Both the position numbers and the translations under genes were made by a program. Source: Chlorobiaceae bacterium (GTDB taxonomy: Bacteria > Bacteroidota > Chlorobiia > Chlorobiales > Chlorobiaceae). Taken from it: a stretch of DNA of 64,000 nucleotides. The stretch spans positions 45,564 to 109,563 of the forward strand of contig JABDHK010000002.1 in assembly GCA_012972835.1 (NCBI GenBank), given 5' to 3'. The notes under the pieces are model-generated. The model saw only the letters and a list, made by a program, of their open reading frames with translations. It made no database searches and was not told the origin of the DNA. Shown piece by piece: positions 31,669 to 41,438 of the stretch (the stretch's first letter is position 1; every line of letters begins with the position of its first letter).

Positions 31669-32151
31669 ATGACTTCTTTAAAATCTGTTGCCAGCTGGTC
31701 TCTTCTCTTGCTCATGCTTATGCAATTCATTCCACTGAACCGCATCAACCCGCCTGTGGTTTCAGATTTTCAGCCTCCTGCTGTCATAAAAAGCTCATTG
31801 AAAAAAGCCTGCTATGACTGCCACTCCAACGAAACCCTCTGGCCAGCTATTGCCTATATAGCTCCGTTCTCCTGGTTGTTATCATCCACAGTCTCTTCAG
31901 GACGCAATGTTTTAAATTTTTCACTCTGGAAAAAATGCCAAACAGGAAAAACCAATCTCCAAAAAGCGGCAGTCAACAGGATCCTTGAGAATTACACCAT
32001 GCATCAGCCACTCTATTACAGCTGGAATCCTGAAGCAAATCTATCTAATCATGAAAGAAAAATTGTTCTCTCCTGGATCAGCGACTCTATAGATGAACCA
32101 ACTTCCCACATTAAAAATTCAGAGAATAACCATCAGGATAGAGGCTTTTAA
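31669..32151 (+). CDS. Membrane-anchored haem-binding protein (CxxCH)
   Basis: A 160-residue protein with one N-terminal hydrophobic anchor (about residues 8-23) and a single haem motif C48-Y-D-C51-H52. The motif sits in the context (K)ACYDCHSNET(L)WPAIAYIAPFSW, typical of the haem-binding domain family PF14376. The haem faces the periplasm. ATG 31669 has CCAGGAA upstream. Likely role: electron transfer or haem sensing in the envelope; the partner is unknown. It is divergent from the small Cys-rich regulator. Confidence 0.85.
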   Translation: MTSLKSVASWSLLLLMLMQFIPLNRINPPVVSDFQPPAVIKSSLKKACYDCHSNETLWPAIAYIAPFSWLLSSTVSSGRNVLNFSLWKKCQTGKTNLQKAAVNRILENYTMHQPLYYSWNPEANLSNHERKIVLSWISDSIDEPTSHIKNSENNHQDRGF

Positions 32152-32179
32152 TGATGGCTATCGCCTCTCCAGTCAAATG

Positions 32180-32743
32180 CTACAGTTCAAGAAAATTCCT
32201 GATAATTTTTTTTCCCTCACTGGTCATGATGGATTCTGGATGAAACTGCACACCATAAAGCAAAAGCTGCTCCGAATCCATCCCCATGATCACCCCATCT
32301 TCGGTCCAGGCTCTTATGACAAGAGTATCTGGAAGTGTTTCACGCTCCACAATGAGAGAGTGGTACCTGGTTGCTACAAACGGATTTTCAACTCCACGGA
32401 ATATTCCCTGCTCGTCATGATATACAAGTGAGGTCTTGCCATGCATGATGCTGGCTGCCCGCACCACCTTTCCACCAAGAGCTGCGCCGATAGACTGATG
32501 ACCAAGGCAAACCCCCAAAAGAGGAATCCTCCCTTTTACTGCCTGAATCAAAGGCACTGATATACCTGCATCATCAGGCGTACCGGGACCCGGTGAAATA
32601 ACAATCTTTGCAGGAGCGCACTCTATAATTTCTGCAACAGAAAGCTCATCGTTCCGGTAGACCTCAACAGTTTCCCCGGACTCGCCGATATACTGCACAA
32701 GGTTGTAGGTAAACGAATCATAGTTATCGACGACAAGAATCAT
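32180..32743 (-). CDS. Class I glutamine amidotransferase, anthranilate/PABA synthase component II
   Basis: A glutaminase subunit that supplies ammonia to the chorismate-using partner TrpE or PabB. In 187 residues the nucleophile is C79 in GVCLGHQS, with the C-terminal His-Glu in QFHPESI. The oxyanion motif SPGPGTPDDAG is near residue 53. Length is normal. It stands without trpE or pabB, so it may serve both tryptophan and folate pathways, as in some bacteria. It is 19 nt downstream of the GlmU-like gene on the same strand. Confidence 0.9.
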   Translation of the reverse strand: MILVVDNYDSFTYNLVQYIGESGETVEVYRNDELSVAEIIECAPAKIVISPGPGTPDDAGISVPLIQAVKGRIPLLGVCLGHQSIGAALGGKVVRAASIMHGKTSLVYHDEQGIFRGVENPFVATRYHSLIVERETLPDTLVIRAWTEDGVIMGMDSEQLLLYGVQFHPESIMTSEGKKIIRNFLEL

Positions 32744-32762
32744 GCATACTTATGCTTAAAAG

Positions 32763-34013
32763 TTATACAAATAACCGGTCAGAACCCTCCATTGCAGCAA
32801 CAATACGAAACATGGAATCGTAGGCACCGCTCATCACAACATTGCGGCGCTCCATAACCATCCTTGCTGTTTCAACAGCTTTTTCAATCTCATAAGGCTT
32901 AAATCCTCCGCTGCTACCCCATGAAAAAGAAAAAACCTCTTTTGGTGGAAACCCACTGTCGAAAATATTTGCTGCAGTACCAACCACAGTGCCCGTATTG
33001 AACATTGTATTGATAGAACTCTTACCGTGATCAGCCATTAAAAGCCCGAGAAATTGCAGGCCAGTCATCTTTTCCTGACCGTTAAGGAGAAGCTTTACTG
33101 GACTGTAGTTATTTTTAAGGTCACTCGTATTAGTGCCCGCCCCAAGATTACACCAGGAAGAGATGTAGGAGTGCCCAAGAAAACCATCATGCTGCTTGTT
33201 GGCAAACGGCTCAATGAGAGAGTCCTCAACTTCACCGCCTATTTTGGAGGCCCTCCCAATGGAAACATTGCTATAGATATTTGCGCCGGTTTTAACCCTT
33301 GAACCGGGAGCAAGAAAAACATTCTGCATAAGCACTGCCTGTGGATCTACAATCGCACCATCCCCGACAGCAACAAATCCATCATCACCATCAAGCACTG
33401 CACCTGCCTTCACAACTGCTCCATGACCTACAAAGATGTTTGAAGGGTTGACAATCACAGCAGAGGGATGCACCTTGCCTTCAACACGACCAAGCCTCAG
33501 CGTTTCCGCATCCCGCAGAATTTCATCGGAATGGAAAGCTATCACATCCCAAAGATGCTTGATAATCCTGAAGCCTGTAACCGATTCACAAACAAGCTCG
33601 CCTGCAAGTCGTCTGGTGTCAATGAGATCCGGCATCAGGCCACTTTCGTCAGCAACAAGTCGGCGATGAACTCTGGCAAACAGAAGATCATCACCCTGCA
33701 TATATGCCCTGCCTGGTTCAACAAGAGCATCAGTGATCAATTGCGTGGCAGCCTCGTTGCAGACCAGTCGTCCATTGACCAGCAGCAATTCATCCTCTTC
33801 AAACCTGTTGAGCACAAATGCTGGATGCTGTTCGGCGTAATATGGAGCCAGATAGCGCCGCAGATGCCAGGTCAGCTTTACCCGCCCCCTTATCGAATGC
33901 TCAAACTTTTCCTGTAAGGAACGAAAGCCGGTATAGAGACCATAAACTGGCTTAAGGTTGACAAGAGGCTTCAGCTCCGAAACTTTATTATCTTCAAAAA
34001 CTATAACCTGCAT
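32763..34013 (-). CDS. GlmU-like protein with left-handed beta-helix
   Basis: A 416-residue protein resembling the Chlorobi/Bacteroidetes 'GlmU family' or putative sugar-phosphate nucleotidyltransferases. The N-terminal part (1-150) lacks a clear nucleotidyltransferase P-loop. The middle and C-terminal parts (about 180-380) contain hexapeptide repeats forming a left-handed helix (VHPSAVIVNPSNIFVGHG; NVSIGRASKIGGEVEDSLI; YISSWCNLGAGTNTSDLKNNY). The last two phrases resemble the acetyltransferase site of GlmU. ATG 34013 begins MQVIVFED; an upstream in-frame start at 34052 seems unlikely. Its exact reaction is not known. Confidence 0.8.
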   Translation of the reverse strand: MQVIVFEDNKVSELKPLVNLKPVYGLYTGFRSLQEKFEHSIRGRVKLTWHLRRYLAPYYAEQHPAFVLNRFEEDELLLVNGRLVCNEAATQLITDALVEPGRAYMQGDDLLFARVHRRLVADESGLMPDLIDTRRLAGELVCESVTGFRIIKHLWDVIAFHSDEILRDAETLRLGRVEGKVHPSAVIVNPSNIFVGHGAVVKAGAVLDGDDGFVAVGDGAIVDPQAVLMQNVFLAPGSRVKTGANIYSNVSIGRASKIGGEVEDSLIEPFANKQHDGFLGHSYISSWCNLGAGTNTSDLKNNYSPVKLLLNGQEKMTGLQFLGLLMADHGKSSINTMFNTGTVVGTAANIFDSGFPPKEVFSFSWGSSGGFKPYEIEKAVETARMVMERRNVVMSGAYDSMFRIVAAMEGSDRLFV

Positions 34014-34207
34014 AGTAACACCCTGAGTTTTACAGGCACGCCCTTTCACCATGCCGCAATTCAGCTACAAACTTCACCGCAAAAAAAGTGGCTGTTTCCC
34101 TGCCACGCCAGTAAATATAAAAAAATCAGGTAAGCTTATGGCCTTAATCACATAACACTGGTAAAAATGCCATGTTTGAATTCCCGGGATAATCCGGTGT
34201 TATCTCG

Positions 34208-35113
34208 TCACACAAGCATGGTAACACCTTGTGGACAAACTGAAATTTCGATCTTACCCCGAATATTATCATAAACCTCCCCATCCATATGCATGACATC
34301 CGGTTTCGCCAGAGTCAACTCCACAGCCTTCGCCTTGCAGTAAAACACTTTGGCATCGTTGATCTGCGTTCCATTCAGATACTTGAACACATAACGGAAA
34401 AATCCAAATGGAGAAATTGCCTTGAGAATGCAGACATCAAGCAACCCATCTGTCAATTCAGCGTGAGGCGCAATCCTGAATTTCCCCCCTTCAATTTTGC
34501 CGTTCGATACCGAAAAAGCAAAAACAGGCTCATGAATCTCAAGAAAAGAGTCTTCCAGAGTAATTTTTATATTCATTTGTAACGCTCTATGCCCAACAAG
34601 CACACGTAACAGCGCATAGAGGTAACAAAGCTCTCCTTTTAACCATGGCGCACCTTTAACAGCTTTCGCCACTTTTCCGGTAAATCCGACACCCATAGAG
34701 TTGATAAAATACCTCCGGTCAGCACTGCCAAAAACAACACTACCAAGATCAACCTTTCTGCTCAATGCATTGAACAAATGGCTGATACCAAGGTTTGAGC
34801 TGTTAGGAGGATTTAGTGTTCTGATAAAATCATTAGCGGAACCAATCGGTAAAATCCCGACCTTGACCCCTTTTCCGGCAACACCATTAACCACTTCATG
34901 AAGAGTACCGTCGCCACCACATGAAATCAGGCATCTGTTCTCCACTATCGTGGATCGGGCAATATCTTCTGCATGTCCGACATGGGTCGTCGTAACCATC
35001 GCTGAATCTTCCCTTCCAGAAAGAAAAGCACTGAGCCATTCCACCTTCCTTGCCGCACGGCCTTTATCCGCTGCTGGATTAAAAATAAACAGATAGTGAG
35101 AACTATTCTTCAT
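34208..35113 (-). CDS. Diacylglycerol/sphingosine kinase-like lipid kinase (YegS/BmrU type)
   Basis: A lipid kinase of the DAGK catalytic family. Seen: FIFNPAADKGRA at the N-terminus, the nucleotide-binding SCGGDGTLHEVVNG (G-G-D-G-T) near residue 70, and ILPIGSANDF slightly later. A beta-sandwich C-terminal part ends in VDGE-like MHMDGEVYDN. ATG 35113 gives 301 residues and the usual spacing before FNP. The frame extends upstream to ATG 35227, with another ATG at 35176, so a longer N-terminus cannot be excluded. It lies 194 nt downstream of the start of the GlmU-like gene. Confidence 0.88.
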   Translation of the reverse strand: MKNSSHYLFIFNPAADKGRAARKVEWLSAFLSGREDSAMVTTTHVGHAEDIARSTIVENRCLISCGGDGTLHEVVNGVAGKGVKVGILPIGSANDFIRTLNPPNSSNLGISHLFNALSRKVDLGSVVFGSADRRYFINSMGVGFTGKVAKAVKGAPWLKGELCYLYALLRVLVGHRALQMNIKITLEDSFLEIHEPVFAFSVSNGKIEGGKFRIAPHAELTDGLLDVCILKAISPFGFFRYVFKYLNGTQINDAKVFYCKAKAVELTLAKPDVMHMDGEVYDNIRGKIEISVCPQGVTMLV

Positions 35114-35475
35114 AGTAAATAGAGATTCAAACATCCAGTCAACAATCTGATCAGATAGAGCTACAATATTATTCATTACCCAGCCAAATCTTTGGGGGTT
35201 CAGGATACGTGTCGATAATTCAGGCACTTATGCTCAAATTGTAATTACTGCTATTGTGCGTACTTAAAATACAAATAAAAGTATTTTTAACTGGGAAATG
35301 CGAATTTCATTGGTATTCCTAAAAAAATATTCATATTACAGCCGATAACACGTCGGGAAGTGATGATTACTTTTGTTCTGAAAAGGGAACTGAAAGGGGA
35401 GAAAAAGAACATAAGCTCTTTTATACAGTAGACATTACTTCGAGCTTTGCATAACACCCCCTAATAATAAAAACA

Positions 35476-35979
35476 ATGAAAACTGAAGCAGTACAAAACA
35501 AAAAGTCCACTCTTGATTTTGAAAAAGAGATTGCCGCTCTCACAACGAGAGTTGCCACCCAGGATATGGAACTCACAAGAGTTTCCACAGCAATTGCAGA
35601 GAAAACTAATGCCTTGAGGAATCTTCTCGATCAAATACACGCCCTTGAAATTGATGCCACTGTTAAAAGGCATATGACTGATTCGTGTTTGAGCCTAATT
35701 GAAACCGAAACAATTGAAAAACGGCTGAACATTGAACTGACTGAGACTGACTCTTTCTTCCTGTCAAGATTGCAGAAAAAACATCCCAACCTCAACCAGC
35801 GAGAACTTAGAATAAGCCTTCTTGTCAAATTGAACTACGACACCATTGATATAGCACGTTCTGTCGGTATATCAACAAGGGGCATGGAAAGTATCCGCTA
35901 CAGGATGCATAAAAAACTTGGCCTTGGAAAACACCAGTCCATCAAAACCTACCTTTCAGATCTCTCTGTCACTTTTTAA
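35476..35979 (+). CDS. Coiled-coil protein with LuxR-type HTH
   Basis: A 167-residue predicted regulator. Residues about 10-60 are heptad-like and charged (coiled coil). The C-terminal 75 residues form a LuxR/GerE-like helix-turn-helix with HPNLNQRELRISLLVKLNYDTIDIARSVGISTRGMESIRYRMHKKLGL. There is no receiver or sensor domain. This two-part layout is common in Bacteroidetes/Chlorobi. It ends just before a strong terminator and is followed by the FIST-kinase operon, a possible but unproven partner. Confidence 0.8.
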   Translation: MKTEAVQNKKSTLDFEKEIAALTTRVATQDMELTRVSTAIAEKTNALRNLLDQIHALEIDATVKRHMTDSCLSLIETETIEKRLNIELTETDSFFLSRLQKKHPNLNQRELRISLLVKLNYDTIDIARSVGISTRGMESIRYRMHKKLGLGKHQSIKTYLSDLSVTF

Positions 35980-36297
35980 GCAATAGCACCTGCACCTCAT
36001 TCGTCAAAAACCTCTTGTTTAAAACAAAACAAGAGGTTTTTGCATGTTATCATATATAAATAAACAATCTTATTGATTGTATAAAAAAATCGAATTAAAT
36101 TTGAAATTACTCTGAATAATGACAGCGCTGAATATATTTTATTCTCAAAAATGTCATTAACGTTTCCAAAAAAGTGTTAACCTGTACCAGCACTCATTGA
36201 GTTTACAGCACACCTGACGGCAATCAGATGCTGCGGCATAGATGAGCAACAATTCAAGGAAATAATCACTAACACTGATCACCAGGGAGAGTAGACA
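35980..36297. other. Intergenic region with terminator and AT-rich upstream region of the FIST operon
   Basis: A 318-nt gene-free stretch. Its first 62 nt hold the strong terminator described separately. The rest is very AT rich (36042-36170) and contains a small inverted repeat CAATC/GATTG near 36066-36080. This part probably contains the promoter of the FIST-kinase pair. No coding-like frame was noticed. Confidence 0.5.
36006..36041. terminator. Strong bidirectional intrinsic terminator
   Basis: AAAAACCTCTTGTTT (36006-36020) and its exact reverse complement (36027-36041) form a 15-bp stem with a 6-nt loop. Each side ends in five A/T, so it works as a Rho-independent terminator in either direction. 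It closes the LuxR-like gene that ends at 35979. Confidence 0.85.
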
Positions 36298-37500
36298 ATG
36301 TCTAACAATATAGGAGTAGGGTTCAGTTGCCATGCTGATTCGTTTTCTGCCGGAAAAGAAGCGGCACATGATGCAATAGAAAAACTTGACCACACGGCTA
36401 AAGTTCTCATTGTTTTTGGAGCAATGCGCTTTGATCATCGTGAACTTCTGGCCGGAATTTCATCGGTTTCCGGTAATGTCCCCATGGTTGGCGGGACAAC
36501 TGCCGGTGAAATCTCCTCAACAGGTTTTTCTACTGGGTCAGTTGTTGTCATGGCCCTCAGTAACGAAGAACTTAAGTTTGTTACTGGTATAGGTCATGAT
36601 ATGAGTAAAGATGAAGCTGCATGCAGTGTCGAATTGGTGAATAATATTCTTGGCAAAGTTGCGTTTGATCCCAATGCATCCCTCCTAGTCTTTCCTAACG
36701 GAATGGGTGGTGACGGACTTAAAGTGCTTGAGGGCCTGCAGCATAGCTTAGGGAAAGATTTTGAAATTACCGGCGGCTACCTTGGCGATGACGAAAGGTT
36801 TGATAGCACCTTCCAGTATTTTAACGGGATGGTCTATAAAGATGCCATAGTAGGTCTCATGGTAATTAAAAAGAGAGGCTTCAGAACAGGAATCGGCGTA
36901 CGGAGCGGTTTTACATCGATCGGAAACAGTTTTATCTGTACATCATCTGAAGGAAATGTTGTTAAAGAATTTGAACACACCAATGCGCTTGAGTTGTATA
37001 AGGATTTTCTTGGTGAAGAAAGAGCCGCAAGACTGCCCGCGGTTTGTCTGGAATATCCATTTGGCATTATTGACCACAATCACTCCAGCGGAAGTGATGC
37101 CCAGTTTCAATTACGCTGCGGTTTATCCATCGATCAGGAAAATGGAACCATTTCGCTGGCAGCATCCATTCCTGAAGGCAGTGAAGTGACCCTGACAATA
37201 GCCTCAAGAAGTGATATCATCAACGGTGCAAAGGAAGCTGCAGAACAGGCAAAGCGATCTCTTGCTGGTGCAACTCCCCAGGCAATTATTATGTTCAGCT
37301 GTGTTGGAAGAAAACTTGTTCTTGGTCGGAGAACTCAGGAAGAAATTGACGTTGTAAGGAATTGCCTGGGCAATGATGTTCCTGTTATAGGATTTTATAC
37401 CTATGGAGAGATCGGTCCTATTGATAAAACAAAAAAGGAACTTTCATCAGTAAAATTTCATAATGAAACCATTGTGCTCTGGGTGCTGGGAAAAGAATAA
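36298..37500 (+). CDS. FIST domain sensory protein
   Basis: A 400-residue protein with FIST_N (about residues 30-210) and FIST_C (about 220-385) domains. FIST proteins are predicted small-ligand sensors, possibly for amino acids, that couple to histidine kinases, GGDEF proteins or chemotaxis. Seen: GGTTAGEISSTGF near 65, FPNGMGGDGLKVLEGL near 140, and a FIST_C region with IIMFSCVGRKLVLGRRTQEEI and PVIGFYTYGEIGPI near the end. No transmembrane segment is present, so it is cytoplasmic. The hybrid kinase gene begins 43 nt later on the same strand, so it is the likely output partner. Confidence 0.88.
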   Translation: MSNNIGVGFSCHADSFSAGKEAAHDAIEKLDHTAKVLIVFGAMRFDHRELLAGISSVSGNVPMVGGTTAGEISSTGFSTGSVVVMALSNEELKFVTGIGHDMSKDEAACSVELVNNILGKVAFDPNASLLVFPNGMGGDGLKVLEGLQHSLGKDFEITGGYLGDDERFDSTFQYFNGMVYKDAIVGLMVIKKRGFRTGIGVRSGFTSIGNSFICTSSEGNVVKEFEHTNALELYKDFLGEERAARLPAVCLEYPFGIIDHNHSSGSDAQFQLRCGLSIDQENGTISLAASIPEGSEVTLTIASRSDIINGAKEAAEQAKRSLAGATPQAIIMFSCVGRKLVLGRRTQEEIDVVRNCLGNDVPVIGFYTYGEIGPIDKTKKELSSVKFHNETIVLWVLGKE

Positions 37501-37543
37501 TAAGCTCCCATCAACGCCATAACCTGTTTCCCCCAAATCGGTC

Positions 37544-40114
37544 ATGATAAATACAGAATACCATAATCTCCAGCAACGGCTTATAGAGCTTGAAAAAGCT
37601 TCTCTAAAAAGCAGCCGTATAGAACAGGAACTTCTTCAAAAGCAGGCAGCTCTCCTTAATCAGAATATAAAACTGATTAAAAAATCAATCGAACTTTCAG
37701 ATATTAAACGTCAACTTGAAGATAAAAATTATGAGCTCGAGTTGTCGCAGGCAAAACTTGAAAAAGCTGTAAACTCGTTACTTGAAAGCCAGAACACCCT
37801 CAACTCTGTGCTTCTCAACAGTCCCGATACCATTATTGCCGTCGACCGTGATCACTGTATAATTTATACCAACCGATCCCTGCCCGGTCATACAAATACA
37901 TTACATATCGGTGAGCACCTCTGTAACTACATTACTGAATCGGATCATGATAACAAATATCACAAGACGATCGACAAGGTTTTCCTTACCGGAGAACAGG
38001 CCATGCTTGAGTGTGAAATTGCTCTTCCTCAAGAGGGTACCCTTGAAATAGAATCACGTTTTGGCCCCTCTTTGATCAATGGTATAGTAAATTCGGTTAT
38101 TATACTTTTTTCAGATATTACGGAACGTAAGCGAATGGAAAGAGAGCTTAAAAATATGCTCCTCGATCTCGAACGCTTTAACCGGGTTATGATAGGGAGA
38201 GAACTTCGAATTAAAGAGCTGAAAACACTTATTGTACAATTGAGAGAAAATCTTGGAAAACATATCGGTGTTATTAATAACAGCGGTGAGGTTTCCGTCC
38301 AAGAGCAGGATGATCTCATAATTGATCATGAATTTTTTGAAGAAAATGATCCTGATGAAGAAACACTGGATGATAAACTTTACCGGGAACATCAGAGAGC
38401 TATACTTCTCAACCTTGTTGAAGATGCTAACCTCGCCAGGAATGAGTTGCAGGCAATAAATTGCAAACTTGAAGAGAAGGTTAAAGAAGCAAAAGAGGCT
38501 AATGCAGCTAAAAGTCAGTTCCTTGCCAATATGAGCCATGAGATCCGAACTCCAATGGGTGGCGTTATTGGTATGTCTGATCTGCTTATTGATACAAGGC
38601 TTGATTCTGAACAGCGCAAGTATGTTGAGGCCATTATTAGCAGCGGGCAAAACCTGCTTGAAATTATTAACGATATTCTTGATTTTTCAAAGATTGAAGC
38701 AAATTGCCTGGAGCTCGACATTGTTGATTTTGATCTGCTCGAACTCCTTGAAAATGTTTGTGGAATGCTTGGATTTGCAGCACAGGAGAAGGGGCTCGAA
38801 TTAACCATGGTAACTGGAAGAAATGTTCCCTTTTACTTGAAAGGCGATCAAGTTAGAATTCGACAGGTACTTATTAATCTTATCGGTAATGCCGTAAAGT
38901 TCACTCATAAAGGTGACATTATTGTAAGCGTCATGCCTGATCAGGAAACATCAACACATGTCGTGATCAAGTGTACCGTCAGAGATACTGGTATTGGTAT
39001 AAAGCCTGAAAGTCTTAGTACCATATTTGAACCGTTTATTCAAGCGGACGGCTCGACAGTTAGAAAATACGGAGGCTCCGGTCTCGGGCTGTCGATTTCA
39101 AGATTTCTTGTCAATAAGATGGGTGGCAGAATCGTTGTGGAAAGCAAACACGATGAAGGTTCTCTGTTCAGCTTTGATATTTTGCTTGAAAAACAGGACA
39201 AAGCTCCTGAAACCCTGCGGTTATCTGAAAATGGAGCTACAAAACCAAGAGTTCTGGTGGTTAACAGCAATAAGAATGCAAGAGAGATGCTCTGCGATCT
39301 TCTTGATTCCTGGCAGTGTCTGTGTACGGCGACTACCAGTATTGAAGCATCTCTTGCATTAATCAACAACACTCGCAACACACTGAAGTCAGCTCAATTC
39401 TGGGATGCCATTATTCTTGATATCAATATCCAGCATACAGAGGCAGATGAGATAGAACGTTTTTTAAATGCTGTTTATACAATATCAAACTGTCAGGTTA
39501 TCATGCTTGCGTCAACCATCCGATATGGAGAAATTAAAAACCGTTTCGGCACACAGGTCTTCAAATTACTCCAGAAACCTGTAAGACGAACAGAGCTTTT
39601 CAGCTCTCTTACCGATGTTCTGAGTTCTACCCGGAGAATAGATGATAGCCATGATGAACCTCATAACCTAACGGTGCAATCACAGACGCCTGCGCCAAAA
39701 AAATTTAATATTCTTCTCGTCGAAGACAGTCTGGTCAATCAAAAAGTTGCCATCTCCATGCTTCAGAAACTGGGGCAATCTCCTGATGTTGCTCCAAGCG
39801 GAAAAGAAGCGCTTGAAGCCATGGAAAAAAAAGTATACGATCTTGTTTTTATAGATTGCCAGATGCCGGAAATGGACGGATATGAAACCACAAGAATTAT
39901 AAGAAACAACCCTGAGCTTTGCAAAACACCAGAAGTTCCAATTGTGGCCATGACAGCTCATGCCATGGTAGGTGACAGAGAAAAATGCATTAGTTCAGGC
40001 ATGGACGATTATATCTCCAAACCAATCCGAAAAGCTGATCTTGAAACAATTCTTACCAAATATCTGGGAGATCATTGCGAACATAAACCCGATGGCCTTT
40101 CACTTTGTCGTTAA
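37544..40114 (+). CDS. Hybrid sensor histidine kinase with two receivers
   Basis: An 856-residue soluble hybrid kinase. In order: N-terminal coiled coil (1-85); a PAS domain (about 85-200) with [19 protein letters not shown]; a second coiled stretch; HisKA with phospho-acceptor His332 in MSHEIRTPM; a HATPase domain (N-box [12 protein letters not shown]-boxes DTGIGI and GGSGLGLSI); REC1 (about 565-690); and REC2 (about 720-840). REC1 starts VLVVNSNK where a normal receiver has an acidic pair, so it is probably degenerate. REC2 keeps VEDS and [12 protein letters not shown]. No TM segment. Probably activated through the preceding FIST protein; no output regulator is fused. Confidence 0.92.
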   Translation: MINTEYHNLQQRLIELEKASLKSSRIEQELLQKQAALLNQNIKLIKKSIELSDIKRQLEDKNYELELSQAKLEKAVNSLLESQNTLNSVLLNSPDTIIAVDRDHCIIYTNRSLPGHTNTLHIGEHLCNYITESDHDNKYHKTIDKVFLTGEQAMLECEIALPQEGTLEIESRFGPSLINGIVNSVIILFSDITERKRMERELKNMLLDLERFNRVMIGRELRIKELKTLIVQLRENLGKHIGVINNSGEVSVQEQDDLIIDHEFFEENDPDEETLDDKLYREHQRAILLNLVEDANLARNELQAINCKLEEKVKEAKEANAAKSQFLANMSHEIRTPMGGVIGMSDLLIDTRLDSEQRKYVEAIISSGQNLLEIINDILDFSKIEANCLELDIVDFDLLELLENVCGMLGFAAQEKGLELTMVTGRNVPFYLKGDQVRIRQVLINLIGNAVKFTHKGDIIVSVMPDQETSTHVVIKCTVRDTGIGIKPESLSTIFEPFIQADGSTVRKYGGSGLGLSISRFLVNKMGGRIVVESKHDEGSLFSFDILLEKQDKAPETLRLSENGATKPRVLVVNSNKNAREMLCDLLDSWQCLCTATTSIEASLALINNTRNTLKSAQFWDAIILDINIQHTEADEIERFLNAVYTISNCQVIMLASTIRYGEIKNRFGTQVFKLLQKPVRRTELFSSLTDVLSSTRRIDDSHDEPHNLTVQSQTPAPKKFNILLVEDSLVNQKVAISMLQKLGQSPDVAPSGKEALEAMEKKVYDLVFIDCQMPEMDGYETTRIIRNNPELCKTPEVPIVAMTAHAMVGDREKCISSGMDDYISKPIRKADLETILTKYLGDHCEHKPDGLSLCR

Positions 40115-40575
40115 AAATCTCGCACTGGCCGAACACGTATGATACTACTCCTGGAAAAGTCGCCGCTCTGAACCCCACTGTTGTCGAAATACTGGAACCA
40201 TACCCTGTTAGCTTTTCCCTCCGTCGAACTCCAGTAGATGAGATCAGTAAAACCACCAACAACCGCTTTATTGATATAAAGCTGGTTCAGCTCCGCTCTG
40301 GTCGGCAGTCGCCAATCTATAAAACCGTTAGTTTTAAGATTTTTACATTCAATTTTAGCTCGATCCCAATCCATTGAGAGATCTAAATCACTTGCAGCCG
40401 AAATGAGCCCGTGCTCACCGGTACCGTCGACATAAAAGACAATGCCTCCACCAAACTTTTCTCCAATTTTATGCGGGACTGCATACGTTACTGCTGACAC
40501 AGAAACCATGCTCAAACTTATAAGCATGAAAATAATCCATAGCTTTGCGATACCTGTTTTTGCAAAGAGTTTCAT
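40111..40575 (-). CDS. Secreted DUF1566 (Lcl C-terminal-like) protein
   Basis: A 154-residue exported protein. The N-terminus has a signal peptide ([18 protein letters not shown], cleavage near residue 29). The rest is one DUF1566 domain with the family hallmarks [29 protein letters not shown] and the terminal VRPVRDF. DUF1566 resembles C-type-lectin-like surface domains; the function is not known. It ends tail to tail with the kinase gene, overlapping it by 4 nt. Confidence 0.85.
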   Translation of the reverse strand: MKLFAKTGIAKLWIIFMLISLSMVSVSAVTYAVPHKIGEKFGGGIVFYVDGTGEHGLISAASDLDLSMDWDRAKIECKNLKTNGFIDWRLPTRAELNQLYINKAVVGGFTDLIYWSSTEGKANRVWFQYFDNSGVQSGDFSRSSIIRVRPVRDF

Positions 40576-40921
40576 AATAGTTCTCGCTAAGTTATTAGTG
40601 AAGATCAGGCAAAATATTTATAAAAACACAGGCGCCACACCCTGGGAAGATAATATTAATCACTCTGAAATAATTTGCATATCAATGCTCCTTTTACAGT
40701 ATAATCATAAATAAATTAATTTCCAGAGAAAGGTTGGGTAACTCCTGCCACAGCACTGAGACCTGCTAAATTTTTTAACCTTTCCGCTGACTACTGGATG
40801 AGTCTCCAACAGCGATGCGACCTTTATCTTGCAAAGAATGCAGAGGATCTTCTGTTACAAAGCATAACCCCTTTAGCTACTCTTTGATATTCATTGTTCA
40901 TGTTTGTCCTCAACACTGAAA
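40576..40921 (+). pseudogene. Degraded HigA-type antitoxin
   Basis: This 346-nt gap hides a broken HigA (XRE antitoxin). The plus-strand frame from 40738 to the stop at 40887 reads TPATALRPAKFFNLSADYW then MSLQQRCDLYL, the C-terminal signature of HigA (TPDTALRLARFFG..EFWLNLQ..YDL). Around 40626-40675 another frame reads APHPGKIILITLK followed by a stop, which resembles the N-terminal PPTHPGEIL. The middle is lost and frames are shifted. No HigB toxin remains. The degraded state is clear, but the family assignment rests on pattern memory. Confidence 0.6.
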
Positions 40922-41218
40922 TCACTTCCCGGCATAAATTTCAGAGTATCCTTTATGTTCAATAAAGTTTTGGACATATCGATCCACCAAACGCTTATTA
41001 CCTTTCAGGATCAACAGATTCTCCGCATTTTTCTCTTCAGCTGCCTTAGTGAAATTGAATGACCCAGTCAGTAAGGTGCTACGATCAATAATGATGATTT
41101 TGTTATGGGCAATAGCATGAACAGCATCGATATAGGACATGGGTACCGTTTTTGATGTAATAATGCTCTTTGGAATTACTGCGTTGTAGTGCCTTTTTTT
41201 TAAGGCATACCCCCGTCT
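40922..41218 (-). pseudogene. Truncated PLD-superfamily nuclease
   Basis: The C-terminal part of a phospholipase D-like endonuclease (Nuc type). The HKD region is intact: AHNKIIIIDRSTLLTGSFNFT followed by KAAEEKNAENLLIL. From the first ATG (41140) only 72 residues remain; the frame is open upstream without ATG back to a stop at 41219. That extra part has LKKRHYNAVIPKSIITSKT, resembling the region before the motif. The N-terminal half with its signal and helices is missing. Nuc proteins dimerise through one HKD each, but this fragment is likely dead. Confidence 0.75.
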
Positions 41219-41438
41219 TTACTGGCTTTACAGTGTTTTATGTATGAAGTCAGGAGGCCAATTATCTGTATTCTGGCGTATTCAGCTTTTCACTATCTCC
41301 AACGCAGGAAGTGAACTTATCAAGTCCGGCAACCTGATCGGGCAGCACGGATTCTTTTAACCGTCATTGCCCATGAACCTGAAGCAGTCATCAGGGCTTT
41401 AGCACTGATGAAGCTACGCCTCATAACTCAACATCAAC
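41219..41438. other. Gap with unassigned coding-like fragment
   Basis: Between the PLD remnant and the DUF2442 gene. A plus-strand frame without start codon runs from about 41332 to a stop near 41480 and includes RAARILLTVIAHEPEAVIRALALMKLRL. It looks protein-like but matches no family I can name. It overlaps the DUF2442 gene's 3' end. Probably another accessory-gene remnant. Confidence 0.3.

Noticed and set aside
36157..36438. Minus-strand 93-residue gene with hydrophobic segments
   Set aside because: It overlaps the FIST start and its upstream region antisense and matches no family; it reads as a shadow frame.
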